Source: Aurantiacibacter arachoides (GTDB lineage Bacteria; Pseudomonadota; Alphaproteobacteria; Sphingomonadales; Sphingomonadaceae). Taken from it: a stretch of 64,000 nt of DNA. Made by a program: the position numbers and the translations under genes. Below are positions 25,487 to 35,708 of this stretch, piece by piece. The stretch is from positions 1,240,001 to 1,304,000 of the forward strand of contig NZ_WTYH01000001.1 of the NCBI RefSeq assembly GCF_009827335.1, written 5' to 3'. Below the pieces are notes generated by a model that did no database searches, was not told where the DNA came from, and saw only the letters and a program-made list of their open reading frames with translations. Position 1 is the first letter of the stretch; each line of letters starts with the position of its first letter.

Positions 25487-27031
25487 ATGTCCCAGATTCG
25501 ACACGCACTCTCCATCAAGCGCGAGGACGACTTCGCGGCCTGGTATCAGGAAGTCATCGCCGCCGCCGACATGGCCGAGGAATCGGGCGTTCGCGGGTGC
25601 ATGGTCATCAAGCCCTGGGGCTACGGCATCTGGGAGCGGATGCAGCGCCTGCTGGATGACCGGATCAAGGCCGCGGGCGTGCAGAACTGCTATTTCCCCT
25701 TGTTCATTCCGCTCGCCAATTTCGAGCGGGAGGCGGCCCATGTGGAGGGCTTCGCCAAGGAGATGGCGGTCGTCACCCATCACCGTCTGATTGCCGATGG
25801 CAAGGGCGGACTGATCCCGGATCCCGCAGCCAGGCTGGAGGAGCCGCTGGTGGTGCGCCCCACCAGCGAAACCATCATCGGCGACGCCATGAGCCGCTGG
25901 GTGCAGAGCTGGCGCGACCTGCCGCTGCTGCTCAACCAGTGGGCGAACGTGGTGCGCTGGGAAATGCGCACCCGCATGTTCCTGCGAACCAGCGAATTTC
26001 TCTGGCAGGAAGGCCATACCGCCCACGAAAACGAAACTGATGCCCGCGCCGAGACCATGCGCGCGCTGGAAATGTATCGTGCCTTTGCCGAGGATGACCT
26101 TTCCCTGCCGGTCGTCGCCGGCGAAAAGCCGGAGAACGAGCGTTTCCCCGGCGCGGTGGAGACATGGTCGATCGAGGCCATGATGCAGGATGGCAAGGCC
26201 TTGCAGGCAGGCACCAGCCATTATCTCGGCACCAATTTCGCCTCTGCCGCCAACATCCGCTATCAGGATCGCGAAGGCGGGCAGGCACTGGCGCACACCA
26301 CCAGCTGGGGCGTATCGACCCGGATGGTCGGCGGCATCATCATGACCCACGGTGACGATGACGGGTTGCGCGTGCCGCCCGCCATTGCCCCGCAGCAGGT
26401 CGTCATCCTGCCGATGCTGCGCGACAAGCCCGAGGATGCGGCCCTGATCGCCTATTGCGAGGAACTGCGCGCCGCGATCGCAGGCACGGCCGCGCTGGGT
26501 GAACCCGTCCGCGTTCTGCTGGACGTTCGCCCCGGAAAGGCCGCCACCAAGCGCTGGGACTGGGTTCGCAAGGGCGCGCCCGTCATTATCGAGGTCGGCC
26601 CGCGCGACATGGAGAACGGCGTCGTCAGCCTGTTGCGCCGTGACCGGTTGTGGGATGCGCAAAGCGGCAAGCCTGCTTTCCAGGCTCCCGATCGCGAGAC
26701 TGCGGTGCAGGAAATGCCCGGCATCCTGTCCGACATGCAAGGTGGCCTGTTTGCCGAGGCGCGCGACCGCCGGGATGCCAACGTTGTTCGCGACGTGTTG
26801 AGCTTCGATGCGCTCTCCGGCTTCTTCGCCGCCGACAAGAAATATCCCGGGTGGGTAGAGGTCCAGTGGTCGAAGCCGACCGGTGCCGGCCTCGCCAAGG
26901 TGGAAGAGATGCTGAAGGCCCATCGCCTGACGTTGCGCAACGTGCCGCTGGGTGCTTCGCCAGCGGACGGGACGTGCATCTTTACCGGCGATCCGGCGGT
27001 GGAACGCGTGCTGGTAGCGCGCGCCTATTAA
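25487..27031 (+). CDS. proS: Prolyl-tRNA synthetase, type 3-like (no YbaK editing insert)
   Basis: This class II aminoacyl-tRNA synthetase charges tRNA-Pro. The 514-residue protein reads FPLFIPLANFEREAAHVEGFAKE, VVRPTSETIIGDAMSRWV (motif 2 region), QWANVVRWEMRTRMFLRTSEFLWQEGHTAH and GTSHYLGTNFA. The wording and length match the archaeal/eukaryotic-like (type 3) branch, without the YbaK-type editing insertion of type 1. Many alphaproteobacteria instead carry the short type 2 enzyme. ATG 25487 gives the family start. phaR ends 16 bases upstream. Confidence 0.92.
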   Translation: MSQIRHALSIKREDDFAAWYQEVIAAADMAEESGVRGCMVIKPWGYGIWERMQRLLDDRIKAAGVQNCYFPLFIPLANFEREAAHVEGFAKEMAVVTHHRLIADGKGGLIPDPAARLEEPLVVRPTSETIIGDAMSRWVQSWRDLPLLLNQWANVVRWEMRTRMFLRTSEFLWQEGHTAHENETDARAETMRALEMYRAFAEDDLSLPVVAGEKPENERFPGAVETWSIEAMMQDGKALQAGTSHYLGTNFASAANIRYQDREGGQALAHTTSWGVSTRMVGGIIMTHGDDDGLRVPPAIAPQQVVILPMLRDKPEDAALIAYCEELRAAIAGTAALGEPVRVLLDVRPGKAATKRWDWVRKGAPVIIEVGPRDMENGVVSLLRRDRLWDAQSGKPAFQAPDRETAVQEMPGILSDMQGGLFAEARDRRDANVVRDVLSFDALSGFFAADKKYPGWVEVQWSKPTGAGLAKVEEMLKAHRLTLRNVPLGASPADGTCIFTGDPAVERVLVARAY

Positions 27032-27074
27032 GGCAAGGCTTGCCAAACACTTCGCGCCGGGCGACACCGTCGCC

Positions 27075-28451
27075 ATGCGTCATTCCCTTGCTCTCGCGGC
27101 GCTTGCCGCCACCGCCCTTTCCGCACCCGCGTTCGTTGCGCCCGCTTTCGCGCAGGACGATCCGGCCGCCGGCGTCTCCGCCGATCGGCTGCGATCCGAC
27201 GTTGAACGCATGGTCGCCTTTGGCACGCGGCACACCCTGTCGGGCTATGACAACCCGGTGCGCGGCATCGGGGCGGCGCTCGACTGGGGCAAGGCTGCGT
27301 TCGACGAAGCCAGTGCCACCTGCGGCGGATGCCTGGAAACGCGCTTCATCGAAACCGAGGCGACCGGGCGGCGCATTCCCGAACCTGTGCTGATTCGCGA
27401 TGCCATCGCCATCCAGCGCGGCTTTGAACGCCCGAATGAAGTCATCATCATCCAGGGTCACATCGACAGCCGGGGTTCGGACGTAATGGATGCCCAGGTC
27501 GAGGCGCCCGGCGCGAACGACAATGCCAGCGGCAGCGCCCTGGTTCTGGAAGCTGCGCGGGTCATGAGCGGGCACCGCTATCCCACCACCATCGTCTATG
27601 CCCTGCTCGCGGGCGAGGAGCAGGGGCTCTATGGCGGCCAGCTGCTTGCCGATTACGCCAGGGAACAGGGCTGGACGGTAAAGGCGGTCTTCAACAACGA
27701 CATCGTCGGCGGCAGCTGCGGCAGCGACGGCGTGTGTGATAACACGCACGTGCGCATTTTCTCGGAAGACATCCGCGCCGATGCCGACGACGCCATGCGC
27801 GCCCGCATGCGCAGCATGGGCGGCGCCAACGACAGCCCGAGCCGTAATCTTTCCCGGTTCGTCAGTACGATCGCCGGGGAATACGAAAGCGGCCTCGGCG
27901 TGCGCCAGACCTTTCGCAGTGACCGGATGGGCCGGGGCGGGGACCACATTCCATTTCTGGAAAGTGGGTTTCCGGCGATCCGCTTCTCCGTCGCCATCGA
28001 GGATTACCAGCACCAGCACCAGGACCTGCGGGTTGAGGACGGCGTCACTTACGGCGATACCGTGGACGAGATGGACTTCGATTACCTCGCCAACGTCACT
28101 CGCCTGAACGTGCGCGCTGCCGACGTGCTGGCCCATGCGCCGATGCCGCCGGTGATCCAGATCGACGGTGTCGTGCGCCCCGACGTTCAGCTCGAATGGC
28201 TGCCGGTGGAGGGCGCAGCGCGCTACAACGTCTGGCGCCGGGCGACCGACGCGCGCGACTGGGTGCTGCGCGAAACGCTGGTTGCCGATCCGGGCGCGGA
28301 CTTGAACAGCATCACGCTTGCGCCCGACCGCGGTGATGACTGGATTTTCGGAGTCAGCGCGGTGGCGGCCAATGGTGCGGAAAGCCCCGTTGCCAGCGCG
28401 GTGCCGGGCGGGGATTTCTACCCGCTGCCGGCACCGGTCGCCGCGGAGTAA
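27075..28451 (+). CDS. Secreted M28 family zinc aminopeptidase
   Basis: The 458-residue precursor has a Sec signal peptide ending AFA at about residue 26. The M28 co-catalytic site is complete: GHIDS (His129, Asp131), PGANDNASG (Asp149), AGEEQGLYG (Glu181, Glu182), FNNDIVG (Asp209) and the final histidine in YQHQHQDL. A C-terminal region of about 100 residues (from PPVIQIDGVVRPDV) looks like a fibronectin-type beta domain. It probably releases amino acids from peptides in the periplasm or outside. It ends 3 bases from the convergent M3 peptidase stop. Confidence 0.88.
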   Translation: MRHSLALAALAATALSAPAFVAPAFAQDDPAAGVSADRLRSDVERMVAFGTRHTLSGYDNPVRGIGAALDWGKAAFDEASATCGGCLETRFIETEATGRRIPEPVLIRDAIAIQRGFERPNEVIIIQGHIDSRGSDVMDAQVEAPGANDNASGSALVLEAARVMSGHRYPTTIVYALLAGEEQGLYGGQLLADYAREQGWTVKAVFNNDIVGGSCGSDGVCDNTHVRIFSEDIRADADDAMRARMRSMGGANDSPSRNLSRFVSTIAGEYESGLGVRQTFRSDRMGRGGDHIPFLESGFPAIRFSVAIEDYQHQHQDLRVEDGVTYGDTVDEMDFDYLANVTRLNVRAADVLAHAPMPPVIQIDGVVRPDVQLEWLPVEGAARYNVWRRATDARDWVLRETLVADPGADLNSITLAPDRGDDWIFGVSAVAANGAESPVASAVPGGDFYPLPAPVAAE

Positions 28452-28454
28452 TGC

Positions 28455-30515
28455 TCAGCCGCGCTCGCGCAGGTGCCGGGCAAAGGCATCGCTTTTGACC
28501 GGGCGGCCGAGGAAGTCTTCGATCAGGTCAGCCGCAGGCTTGCTGCCGCCGGGCTCCAGCACCAGCCGGCGATAGGCCATTGCCGTCGCCGGGTCGCGCA
28601 GCCCTGCTGCCTCGAACCGGGCGAACAGGTCCGCCGAGATCACGCGCGACCAGCCATAGGTGTAGTATCCGGCAGAATAGCCGTCGAGATGGCCGAAGGC
28701 GGCCTCCATGTGCGTCGTTTCGGGGTAGGGCAGTAGCGCATAGCGGTTGGCATATTCGCGGAATGCGACGGAAATGCCTTGCGCGCTTGCATCCTCTGGT
28801 GCGCCCTGATGAAAGCGCAACGAGGCGTTGGACAGGCCCAGCTGCCGCATCTCGTTCAGCCCGGCACCGAACCAGCGTGCGGCCTGCATCCTGTTCACCA
28901 GCTCGCGCGGGATCGTCTCCCCCGCCTCGTTGCGGGCGAAGCGGGCCAGCGTATCGTAGTCATAGACCCAGTTCTCCAGCATCTGCGATGGCGCCTCGGT
29001 AAAGTCGCGTTCGTTCGAAACGCCGCTTACGCCGAACCAGCGCTGGTTCCGGCCGCCCAGGATGTTGTGCAGCAGGTGGCCGTATTCGTGCAGAAAGGTT
29101 TCGATCTGGCCGTGCTCCAGCAATCCGGTGGCGTAACCCCCGGCGGGCAGGTTCATCGTCAGGACGGAGACCGGGATCGATTCCCCTTTGACGCCGCGGC
29201 GCAGGCCGATGTGGTTGGCGTGCTTGTACTTGCCCGGGCGCGGGTGCGAATCGAGATAGAATTGCCCCAGCAACGCGCCGCCGTCATAAACCTCGTAGGC
29301 TTCGACATCGGGGTGCCACAGCGGCGTATCCCACGGTCGGATGTCGATGGCGAAGAGGTCTTCCGACAGCGCCAGGATGCCGTCACGCACGTTGTCGTAG
29401 GTGAAATACCGGCGCACGTCCTGCGGATCGAGATCATAACGCGCCATGCGGGCGAGGCGGGAGGCGTAGGCCTGATTGAACAGGTCCATTGTTTGACCTG
29501 GCATTGCCTGCCCGTAAATCTCGTTCAGCGTCGCAAGGTCGGCGGCAGCCGATGGCGCCGCCGCCAACGCCAGATCGGCCAGATGCGCCTCGACCGCTGC
29601 GGGCGTGTTGAGCATCCGGTCCTCGAACACCAGCGTTGCGTAGTCGGCCCGGCCGAGCAGTTCGGCAAGTTGCTGCCGCTTGGTAAACAGCGCGCCCAGC
29701 AGGGCACTGTTCTCGGGGTACGCGCGCGACAGGCTGAGCCGCATCAGCCGTTCGCGCAAACGCGCATCATCGGCGTAGGCCATCACCGGTTGCAGGTCCG
29801 GCGAATCCGTCGAGACCTCGACAAGGCCATTGGCACCCACGGGATGGCGGTCGATCCAGTCCTGCGGCAGACCGGCGAGCTCTTCGGGCAGAACATGCAC
29901 GACGAGGCGGGCGTTGGCGATGTTGCGCGCGAATTCGGCTCCGATGCGGGTCAGGTCTTCCTGCAGGGTGCGCACCTGCTCGCGCTCGGCATCGGGCAGG
30001 CTGACACCCGACCGCTCGTACCCTTCCAGCGTGCGCCGCAGATAGTACTGCGTGCCTTCGTCCGCGCCGCTGGCGTCGATCGCGCAGAGGCGATCGTAGA
30101 CCGCGCGTGACAGGCCAAGCCGCGTTCCGATGGTGTCGAGCCGGGTATAACCGGCCATGCCCGCTTGGCGCTTCTCGTCGGTGTCCATCGTCTGGCTGAA
30201 ACTGTAGGCTTCGGCCCCGCCGTAATAGGCGAGTGCGGCAAGATCGTCGTAAGCCTTCAAGGTGCGTTCGACCGTGTAGGGACCTTCCTGCGCCTCAAGC
30301 GCGGCGAAGCGGGCCTCTGCCTCCGCCATGTAGGCGTCGAAACGTGCAGTGATTGCAGCGGCATCGGCAGCATCGGCGTAGATTGCGCCGGCAAATTGAG
30401 CGGGAGGCATGAAGTGCTGTGTCATGGCCGGCGACGCTAGCACGGATGCGGCCAGTAGCCAGCGGGCAAAGGCGCGCTTGTGTTTGGCGAGGTGACGGCC
30501 CACATTCCGCACCAT
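28455..30515 (-). CDS. Secreted M3 family metallopeptidase (oligopeptidase / dipeptidyl carboxypeptidase)
   Basis: The 686-residue protein (from ATG 30515) has a Sec signal peptide (KRAFARWLLAASVLAS) after a basic leader. The zinc site is FLHEYGHLLHN (HEYGH at 476-480) with the third ligand Glu507 in DFTEAPSQMLENW, as in thimet oligopeptidase and Dcp. The C-terminal FGHLDGYSAGYYTYGWS segment is also typical. The start is uncertain: ATG 30515 shares the CATG with the rnr start on the other strand, and GTG 30503 or ATG 30425 are alternatives. It is convergent with the M28 gene, so two exported peptidases sit tail to tail. Confidence 0.87.
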   Translation of the reverse strand: MVRNVGRHLAKHKRAFARWLLAASVLASPAMTQHFMPPAQFAGAIYADAADAAAITARFDAYMAEAEARFAALEAQEGPYTVERTLKAYDDLAALAYYGGAEAYSFSQTMDTDEKRQAGMAGYTRLDTIGTRLGLSRAVYDRLCAIDASGADEGTQYYLRRTLEGYERSGVSLPDAEREQVRTLQEDLTRIGAEFARNIANARLVVHVLPEELAGLPQDWIDRHPVGANGLVEVSTDSPDLQPVMAYADDARLRERLMRLSLSRAYPENSALLGALFTKRQQLAELLGRADYATLVFEDRMLNTPAAVEAHLADLALAAAPSAAADLATLNEIYGQAMPGQTMDLFNQAYASRLARMARYDLDPQDVRRYFTYDNVRDGILALSEDLFAIDIRPWDTPLWHPDVEAYEVYDGGALLGQFYLDSHPRPGKYKHANHIGLRRGVKGESIPVSVLTMNLPAGGYATGLLEHGQIETFLHEYGHLLHNILGGRNQRWFGVSGVSNERDFTEAPSQMLENWVYDYDTLARFARNEAGETIPRELVNRMQAARWFGAGLNEMRQLGLSNASLRFHQGAPEDASAQGISVAFREYANRYALLPYPETTHMEAAFGHLDGYSAGYYTYGWSRVISADLFARFEAAGLRDPATAMAYRRLVLEPGGSKPAADLIEDFLGRPVKSDAFARHLRERG

Positions 30516-32820
30516 GAATTCCCGCAAACCGACGTTCACCGGGCTCCCGAGCAAGGAGCAGATCCTCGATTTCATTAAGTCCGCCGAGGGCGAGGCCGGG
30601 AAGCGCGAGATCGGCAAGCATTTCCGCCTCAAGGGGCAGGAGAAGATCGCGCTGAAGGCGCTGCTCAAGGACATGGCCGAGGAAGGCCTGATCGACGGTC
30701 GCAAGAGCGCCTACCACCGCATGGGCGGCGTGCCCAAGGTCACCGTGCTCAGGATCGTCGAGATCGACGAGGGCGAGCCGGTGGCAGTCCCGGAAAGCTG
30801 GAACCCTGACGAAGGCTCGGCTCCGCCCCGTTTGCGCGTGATCGAGAAAAAGAAGCAGGCCGCGCTGCGCAAGGGTGACCGCATCCTTGCGCGCACCGAA
30901 GAGGCGGGGCGCGGCTGGGTGGCCCACCCGATGAAGAAGCTGCCCGATGCAGAAGGCGCCATGCTGGGCGTGGTCGAGATCGACGCGAGTGGCCAGGCGT
31001 GGCTGGCACCGGTCGACAAGAAGGTTCGCAACTCGGTCAAGATCAGTGACCGCGGCGAGGCTGACAAGGGTCAGCTCGTGCTCGCAGAACCGACCGGGCG
31101 CGGGCGCAATGCCAGCGTCAAGGTGATCGAGGTGCTGGGCGATCCGCTCGCCCCGCGCAGCTATTCCCTCATCGCCATCCACAAGTTCGGTATTCCGCAC
31201 ACCTTCCCGCAGGAGGTGCTGGACGAGGCTGGGCTGGCGGCGAAATTGCCGCTGAGCGAGGATCGCCGCGAGGATCTGCGGCACCTGCCGATCGTCGCCA
31301 TCGATCCCGCCGATGCGCGCGATCATGACGATGCCATCTGGGCCGAGAGTGACGGGGAGGGCGGTTTCCGCGCCGTCGTCGCCATCGCCGACGTCAGCTT
31401 TTACGTTCGCCCCGGCAGCAAGCTGGATCGCGAGGCGAGGAAGCGCGGCAACTCGGTTTATTTCCCCGACCGCGTCGTGCCCATGTTGCCGGAGGTGCTG
31501 AGCGCCGATGTCTGTTCGCTCAAGGAAGGGGCGGACCGCGCGGCGATGGCCTGTCATCTGACGATCGACAAGACCGGCATCGTGACGGACTGGCGCTTTA
31601 CCCGCGCATTGGTGCGGATCGACCGCGTGATCGCCTACGAGGATGCGCAGGCCGAGGTCGACGCCGGCAATGCCAGCGGGCCGGTCGAGGCTCTGTGGGC
31701 CTGCTGGAAACTGCTGAACGCCGCACGCGAGGCTCGCGATCCGCTCGACCTCGACTTGCCCGAGCGGCGGGTGCAACTCGACGAGAAGGGCCGCATCACC
31801 GAGATCGCCGTGCGCGAACGGCTGGACGCGCACCGCGTGGTGGAAGATTTCATGATCGCCGCCAACGTCGCTGCCGCCAAGGCGCTGGAGAGCAAGGCGC
31901 AGCCGATCGTCTATCGCATCCATGAACCGCCGACGCGCGAAAAGCTGATTGCCATGCGCGAGTATTTCGACAGCATCGGCAAGAACCTGGCGCTGGGGCA
32001 GGTCATCACGCCGGGGCTGTTCAACCGGATGATGAAGGACATCGCCGACCCGGCGGAAAAGGCCTTGGTGATGGAAGCGGTGCTGCGCACCCAGACACAG
32101 GCCTATTACGGGCCGAACAACGCCGGGCACTTCGGTCTTGCGCTGGGCAGCTATGCCCATTTCACATCGCCCATCCGCCGGTATTCCGATCTTCTGGTGC
32201 ACCGCGCGCTGGTGGATGGTTACGGACTGGAACAGCCTGCGCCCAAGGGTCAGATACCCGATCATAGCGGTCTATCGGATCGCGACCGCGAGGCGCTGGA
32301 GAAGATCACCGACGCGATCAGCCAGACCGAGCGCCGCGCGATGGAGGCCGAGCGCGACACCATCGACCGCTACGTCGCTGCCTGGCTTTCGGCGCGCGTG
32401 GGAGAGGTCTTCAAGACCCGCATCACCGGGGTGCAGAAATTCGGATTCTTCGCCACGATCGCCGATCTGGGCGGGGACGGACTGGTGCCGATCAGCACCC
32501 TGGGGCGGGAATACTTCCACTATGACGAGGCGGCACGCGCGCTCGTCGGAGAGACCACGGGCACGCGTTACAGCGTGGGCGACCTGCTCGAACTGCGGCT
32601 GGGAGAGACCAACCCGCTGACCGGCGCGCTGAAGTTCGAGCTGCCGGAAGGTGGCGGAACGCAGCGCGTCGAACCGCGCGGCAAACGTCCGGAGAAGCGA
32701 CCCTTCCGGGATGCCAAGGGCAAGCAGAACGCCGCCAAGCAGAACGCCGGCAAGCGCGATGTCGGCAAGCGCGGCCGGCCAGCCAACATCCGACATCAGG
32801 GACGCGGCAAGAAGAAGTAG
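30514..32820 (+). CDS. rnr: Ribonuclease R
   Basis: RNase R is a processive 3'-5' exonuclease that degrades structured RNA. The 768-residue protein has an N-terminal winged helix (EQILDFIKSAEGEAGKREIG), cold-shock domains, the RNB catalytic core with VVAIDPADARDHDDA at about 262-272 and AHFTSPIRRYSDLLVHRAL, an S1 domain (GEVFKTRITGVQKFGFF), and a Lys/Arg-rich tail with repeated K-Q-N-A and G-K-R units. No strong ribosome site precedes ATG 30514, which overlaps the divergent M3 peptidase start. Confidence 0.95.
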   Translation: MNSRKPTFTGLPSKEQILDFIKSAEGEAGKREIGKHFRLKGQEKIALKALLKDMAEEGLIDGRKSAYHRMGGVPKVTVLRIVEIDEGEPVAVPESWNPDEGSAPPRLRVIEKKKQAALRKGDRILARTEEAGRGWVAHPMKKLPDAEGAMLGVVEIDASGQAWLAPVDKKVRNSVKISDRGEADKGQLVLAEPTGRGRNASVKVIEVLGDPLAPRSYSLIAIHKFGIPHTFPQEVLDEAGLAAKLPLSEDRREDLRHLPIVAIDPADARDHDDAIWAESDGEGGFRAVVAIADVSFYVRPGSKLDREARKRGNSVYFPDRVVPMLPEVLSADVCSLKEGADRAAMACHLTIDKTGIVTDWRFTRALVRIDRVIAYEDAQAEVDAGNASGPVEALWACWKLLNAAREARDPLDLDLPERRVQLDEKGRITEIAVRERLDAHRVVEDFMIAANVAAAKALESKAQPIVYRIHEPPTREKLIAMREYFDSIGKNLALGQVITPGLFNRMMKDIADPAEKALVMEAVLRTQTQAYYGPNNAGHFGLALGSYAHFTSPIRRYSDLLVHRALVDGYGLEQPAPKGQIPDHSGLSDRDREALEKITDAISQTERRAMEAERDTIDRYVAAWLSARVGEVFKTRITGVQKFGFFATIADLGGDGLVPISTLGREYFHYDEAARALVGETTGTRYSVGDLLELRLGETNPLTGALKFELPEGGGTQRVEPRGKRPEKRPFRDAKGKQNAAKQNAGKRDVGKRGRPANIRHQGRGKKK

Positions 32821-32844
32821 AGGCGCCCTTGGGTTGGCGAGCCG

Positions 32845-33297
32845 TTAGCTCAGCCTGTCGATCTCTTCGGTCGTCAGCGATCCGGGAATAACGAACAGCG
32901 GGCAGGTCAGTCCGCTGGCGTGGGTAGAGAAGTGCGTCACCAGCGGCCCGGGATGGCCTTCCGCCGCGGCACCCAGCACCAGTGCGGCAACTTCCGGATG
33001 GTCTTGCAGGTATTCCGCGATCACCATGTTGCCGTCCCCCACCTTCACCGCGATCTGCGGCATCTTGCCGCTTTCGAAGGCGAGTTCGCCCGCCGCGCTG
33101 TTCGCCAGCACCTCGGCGCGATTGCGCGCTTCTTCCTCGATCGTTTCCTGGATCGCGCCAAATGCGCTGAACGACTGGCGCGGCACCAGCGCGAGGATAT
33201 GGACCATGCCGCCGGTCTTGGCAGCGCGGCGCGAGGCAAAGCGAAGGGCGACGCGCGCCTCCTCCGTTTCATCCACGATCACCAGATAGACGCGCAT
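32845..33297 (-). CDS. Universal stress protein (UspA family)
   Basis: The 150-residue protein starts at ATG 33297 behind AGGAGG, eight bases upstream. It has the Usp alpha/beta fold: [19 protein letters not shown], then VHILALVP, and the C-terminal [15 protein letters not shown] followed by CPLFVIPGS. The GAAxxG pattern approximates the ATP-binding loop of the family. The role is an inferred stress response. It is divergent from pdhC and convergent with rnr. Confidence 0.82.
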   Translation of the reverse strand: MRVYLVIVDETEEARVALRFASRRAAKTGGMVHILALVPRQSFSAFGAIQETIEEEARNRAEVLANSAAGELAFESGKMPQIAVKVGDGNMVIAEYLQDHPEVAALVLGAAAEGHPGPLVTHFSTHASGLTCPLFVIPGSLTTEEIDRLS

Positions 33298-33430
33298 CCT
33301 CGGTTCCTCCTGCCTGGGCCCGGGTATCGGGGTTATGGCGACGCGGTGCAAGACACCTTGCCCCGCCGTGCCAAATTGGGCAGTGACCCGATGCACGACC
33401 TTTCGCCAGAAACCGGAGCCTTACCCGCCC

Positions 33431-34759
33431 ATGCCGATCGCCATCAAGATGCCCGCCCTCTCGCCCACGATGGAGGAGGGGACGCTTTCCAGGTGGCTGG
33501 TCAAGGTGGGCGACAAGGTCAGTTCGGGCGACATCATGGCCGAGATCGAGACCGACAAGGCGACGATGGAGTTCGAGGCGGTGGACGAGGGCACGATTGC
33601 CCATATCCAGGTCGAGGAAGGCACCGAGGGCGTGAAGGTGGGCACCGTGATCGCCACCCTTGCCGAGGAAGGCGAGGACGTGGGCAGCGTGGAGGCTGCC
33701 GGCGCGTCGCCAGCCCCGGCCACGAAGAGCGCCGAAGAGCCGGTCGAAAAGGCCCGCCATGAAGAAGTCGAAGGCGAACGCAGGCGAACGGAAGAGGCGA
33801 GCACGGGCCCGGCTGCCACCCCTGCGCCAGTAGCTGCCGGCGACCGCATCATCGCCTCGCCACTCGCCAGGCGCATTGCCGAACAGAAGGGCATCGACCT
33901 TGGCAGCGTGAAAGGCTCCGGCCCCAACGGTCGCATCGTAAAGGCCGACGTCGAGGGCGCGAAGCCCGGTGCCGCCGCCGCACAGGAGACCCCGGCAACC
34001 GCTACGCCGGTCGAGCGCGAGATGGCGCCGTCTGTCCCCGTCAAGCCCGCAGAGGCGCAGGACTTCGGCATTCCGCACGAGGTGGAAAAACTGTCCTCGA
34101 TGCGCAAGATCATTGCCCGCCGCCTGACCGAGAGCAAGCAGACGGTGCCGCATATCTACCTGACGGTGGATGTGCGCCTCGATGCGCTGCTGAAGCTGCG
34201 CGGCGAGCTGAACAAGGCGCTCGAACCGCAGGGCGTGAAGCTTTCCGTCAACGATATGCTGATCAAGGCGCTGGCCCGTTCGCTGGAACAGGTGCCCGCC
34301 TGCAACGTGCAGTTTGCCGGCGACACCATGCTGAAGTTCAGCCGCGCCGACATTTCCGTGGCGGTCAGCATCCCCGGCGGCCTCATCACCCCCATCGTGA
34401 AGGATGCCGGCGGCAAGGCGATGAGCAAGATCAGCGCCGAGATGAAGGACCTCGCCACCCGCGCCAAGGACGGCAAGCTGGCGCCAGAGGAATTCCAGGG
34501 CGGCACTGCCAGCCTCTCCAACATGGGCATGTTCGGCATCAAGCAGTTCGAGGCCGTCATCAACCCGCCCCAGGCCATGATAATGGCCATCGGCGCGGGC
34601 GAGCCGCGGCCCTACGTGGTCGACGGCGCGCTGCAGATCGCCACCGTGATGAGCGCCACCGGCAGCTTCGACCACCGTGCCATTGATGGGGCGGATGGCG
34701 CGCAGCTGATGAAGGTGTTCAAGGAACTGTGCGAGGCGCCGCTGGGGCTGGTGGCTTGA
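33431..34759 (+). CDS. pdhC: Pyruvate dehydrogenase E2, dihydrolipoamide acetyltransferase
   Basis: E2 is the core of the pyruvate dehydrogenase complex. The 442-residue protein starts with [18 protein letters not shown], the PDH-type lipoyl domain, with the lipoyl lysine at 43 in [11 protein letters not shown]. An Ala/Pro/Glu-rich linker leads to the peripheral subunit-binding domain ([16 protein letters not shown]), a second linker, and the catalytic domain with HIYLTVD and [13 protein letters not shown] holding the active-site His. ATG 33431 is the family start. It heads a tight run through a lipoprotein and thioesterase to lpdA. E1 genes are not in the window. Confidence 0.95.
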   Translation: MPIAIKMPALSPTMEEGTLSRWLVKVGDKVSSGDIMAEIETDKATMEFEAVDEGTIAHIQVEEGTEGVKVGTVIATLAEEGEDVGSVEAAGASPAPATKSAEEPVEKARHEEVEGERRRTEEASTGPAATPAPVAAGDRIIASPLARRIAEQKGIDLGSVKGSGPNGRIVKADVEGAKPGAAAAQETPATATPVEREMAPSVPVKPAEAQDFGIPHEVEKLSSMRKIIARRLTESKQTVPHIYLTVDVRLDALLKLRGELNKALEPQGVKLSVNDMLIKALARSLEQVPACNVQFAGDTMLKFSRADISVAVSIPGGLITPIVKDAGGKAMSKISAEMKDLATRAKDGKLAPEEFQGGTASLSNMGMFGIKQFEAVINPPQAMIMAIGAGEPRPYVVDGALQIATVMSATGSFDHRAIDGADGAQLMKVFKELCEAPLGLVA

Positions 34760-35316
34760 ACCGTTCGCGATACCTGCTTGCAGTGACGATGCTGCTGGCG
34801 GCCGCCTGTTCCGACGCTGCTGAGAACGGTGCTGGGGCTGTGCAGACTGTCGAGCAGCCAGCGTCTTCGCCTACAACGGCGGCAGTCGAACCGGCCCAAT
34901 CGGAGCCATCTGCCAGACCCGCGCCAGGCGAGCCGGTCGAGGCCGCAATCTACGGCCGGTGGGACGTTACCTCGGCACGGCTTACCAATCCGGACGGCCC
35001 GGTGCAGGCCTACGGTGACGATGAATTGAGGGCGATCGAGGCGTTCGAACTCGTTATCGAGCGCGGCGGCATACGCTGGAGCGGGCCTGCCCTGTCGGGC
35101 GGAGGTCCGGCTTACAGCGCATTCGCCGCCGCCTGTGATACGCCCGAACCGCGCCCATCGGGCAGCGATGGCGGCCTGTCGCTGATGTGCGCAGACGGCA
35201 CAGCGTTCGGGCCTCCCCCGGGCAATGCACAGCCTGCGCTTCGCCTGGATGGCAATGACGCCCTGACTGTCCGGTGGTTCGACGGCGTGACCCTCGAACT
35301 GGAGCGCGCATCTTGA
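34756..35316 (+). CDS. Lipoprotein of unknown function inside the pdhC-lpdA operon
   Basis: The protein is 186 residues from TTG 34756, which overlaps the pdhC stop as TTGA. It has a signal peptide with a lipobox-like AAAC (Cys18), a Pro/Ala/Ser/Glu linker of about 45 residues, and one globular domain that looks all-beta ([40 protein letters not shown]). The META/DUF306-like pattern, a small beta domain in a lipoprotein starting GRWDVTS, is a possible match but not certain. Both ends overlap neighbours by TTGA. Confidence 0.65.
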   Translation: MNRSRYLLAVTMLLAAACSDAAENGAGAVQTVEQPASSPTTAAVEPAQSEPSARPAPGEPVEAAIYGRWDVTSARLTNPDGPVQAYGDDELRAIEAFELVIERGGIRWSGPALSGGGPAYSAFAAACDTPEPRPSGSDGGLSLMCADGTAFGPPPGNAQPALRLDGNDALTVRWFDGVTLELERAS

Positions 35317-35708
35317 GCACGACGCGCGACCCCGCCATCCGCGTCACCGCCATGCCCGCCGATGCCAATGCCTATGGCGACATCTTCGGCGGCTGGCTGA
35401 TGAGCCTGATGGACTCCGCCGCGGGCCTCACCGCCTCGCGCCGGGTGAAGGGCAGGGCGGTCACCGTCGCCATGGACGGGATGCAGTTTCATCATCCGGT
35501 CAGCGTGGGTGACGAGGTTTCGGTCTATACCGACATCGAACGCATCGGCCGCACCAGCATGACCATCGCGGTCGAGGCATGGCGGCGGCACCGGCACGAG
35601 GAAGAGGCGGTCAAGGTGACGCAGGCGACCTTTACCTTCGTCGCGGTCGATGAAGCCAATCGCCCCCGCGCTATCGAGCCGGGCGCTATCGAACAACAGG
35701 AGCAGTAA
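35313..35708 (+). CDS. Acyl-CoA thioesterase, YciA-like hotdog fold
   Basis: The 131-residue protein starts with TTG 35313, overlapping the lipoprotein stop as TTGA. It has the hotdog thioesterase signature MPADANAYGDIFGGWLMSLMDSAAG, with the catalytic Asp of YciA-type enzymes, and VAMDGMQFHHPVSVGDEVSVYTDIERIGRTSM. It probably hydrolyses short or medium acyl-CoA. Its position between pyruvate dehydrogenase E2 and E3 suggests a link to acetyl- or acyl-CoA balance, which is an inference. Confidence 0.85.
   Translation: MSTTRDPAIRVTAMPADANAYGDIFGGWLMSLMDSAAGLTASRRVKGRAVTVAMDGMQFHHPVSVGDEVSVYTDIERIGRTSMTIAVEAWRRHRHEEEAVKVTQATFTFVAVDEANRPRAIEPGAIEQQEQ

Noticed and set aside
30295..32265. Long antisense frame over rnr
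   Set aside because: RNase R is well supported; the antisense protein is low-complexity and has no motif.
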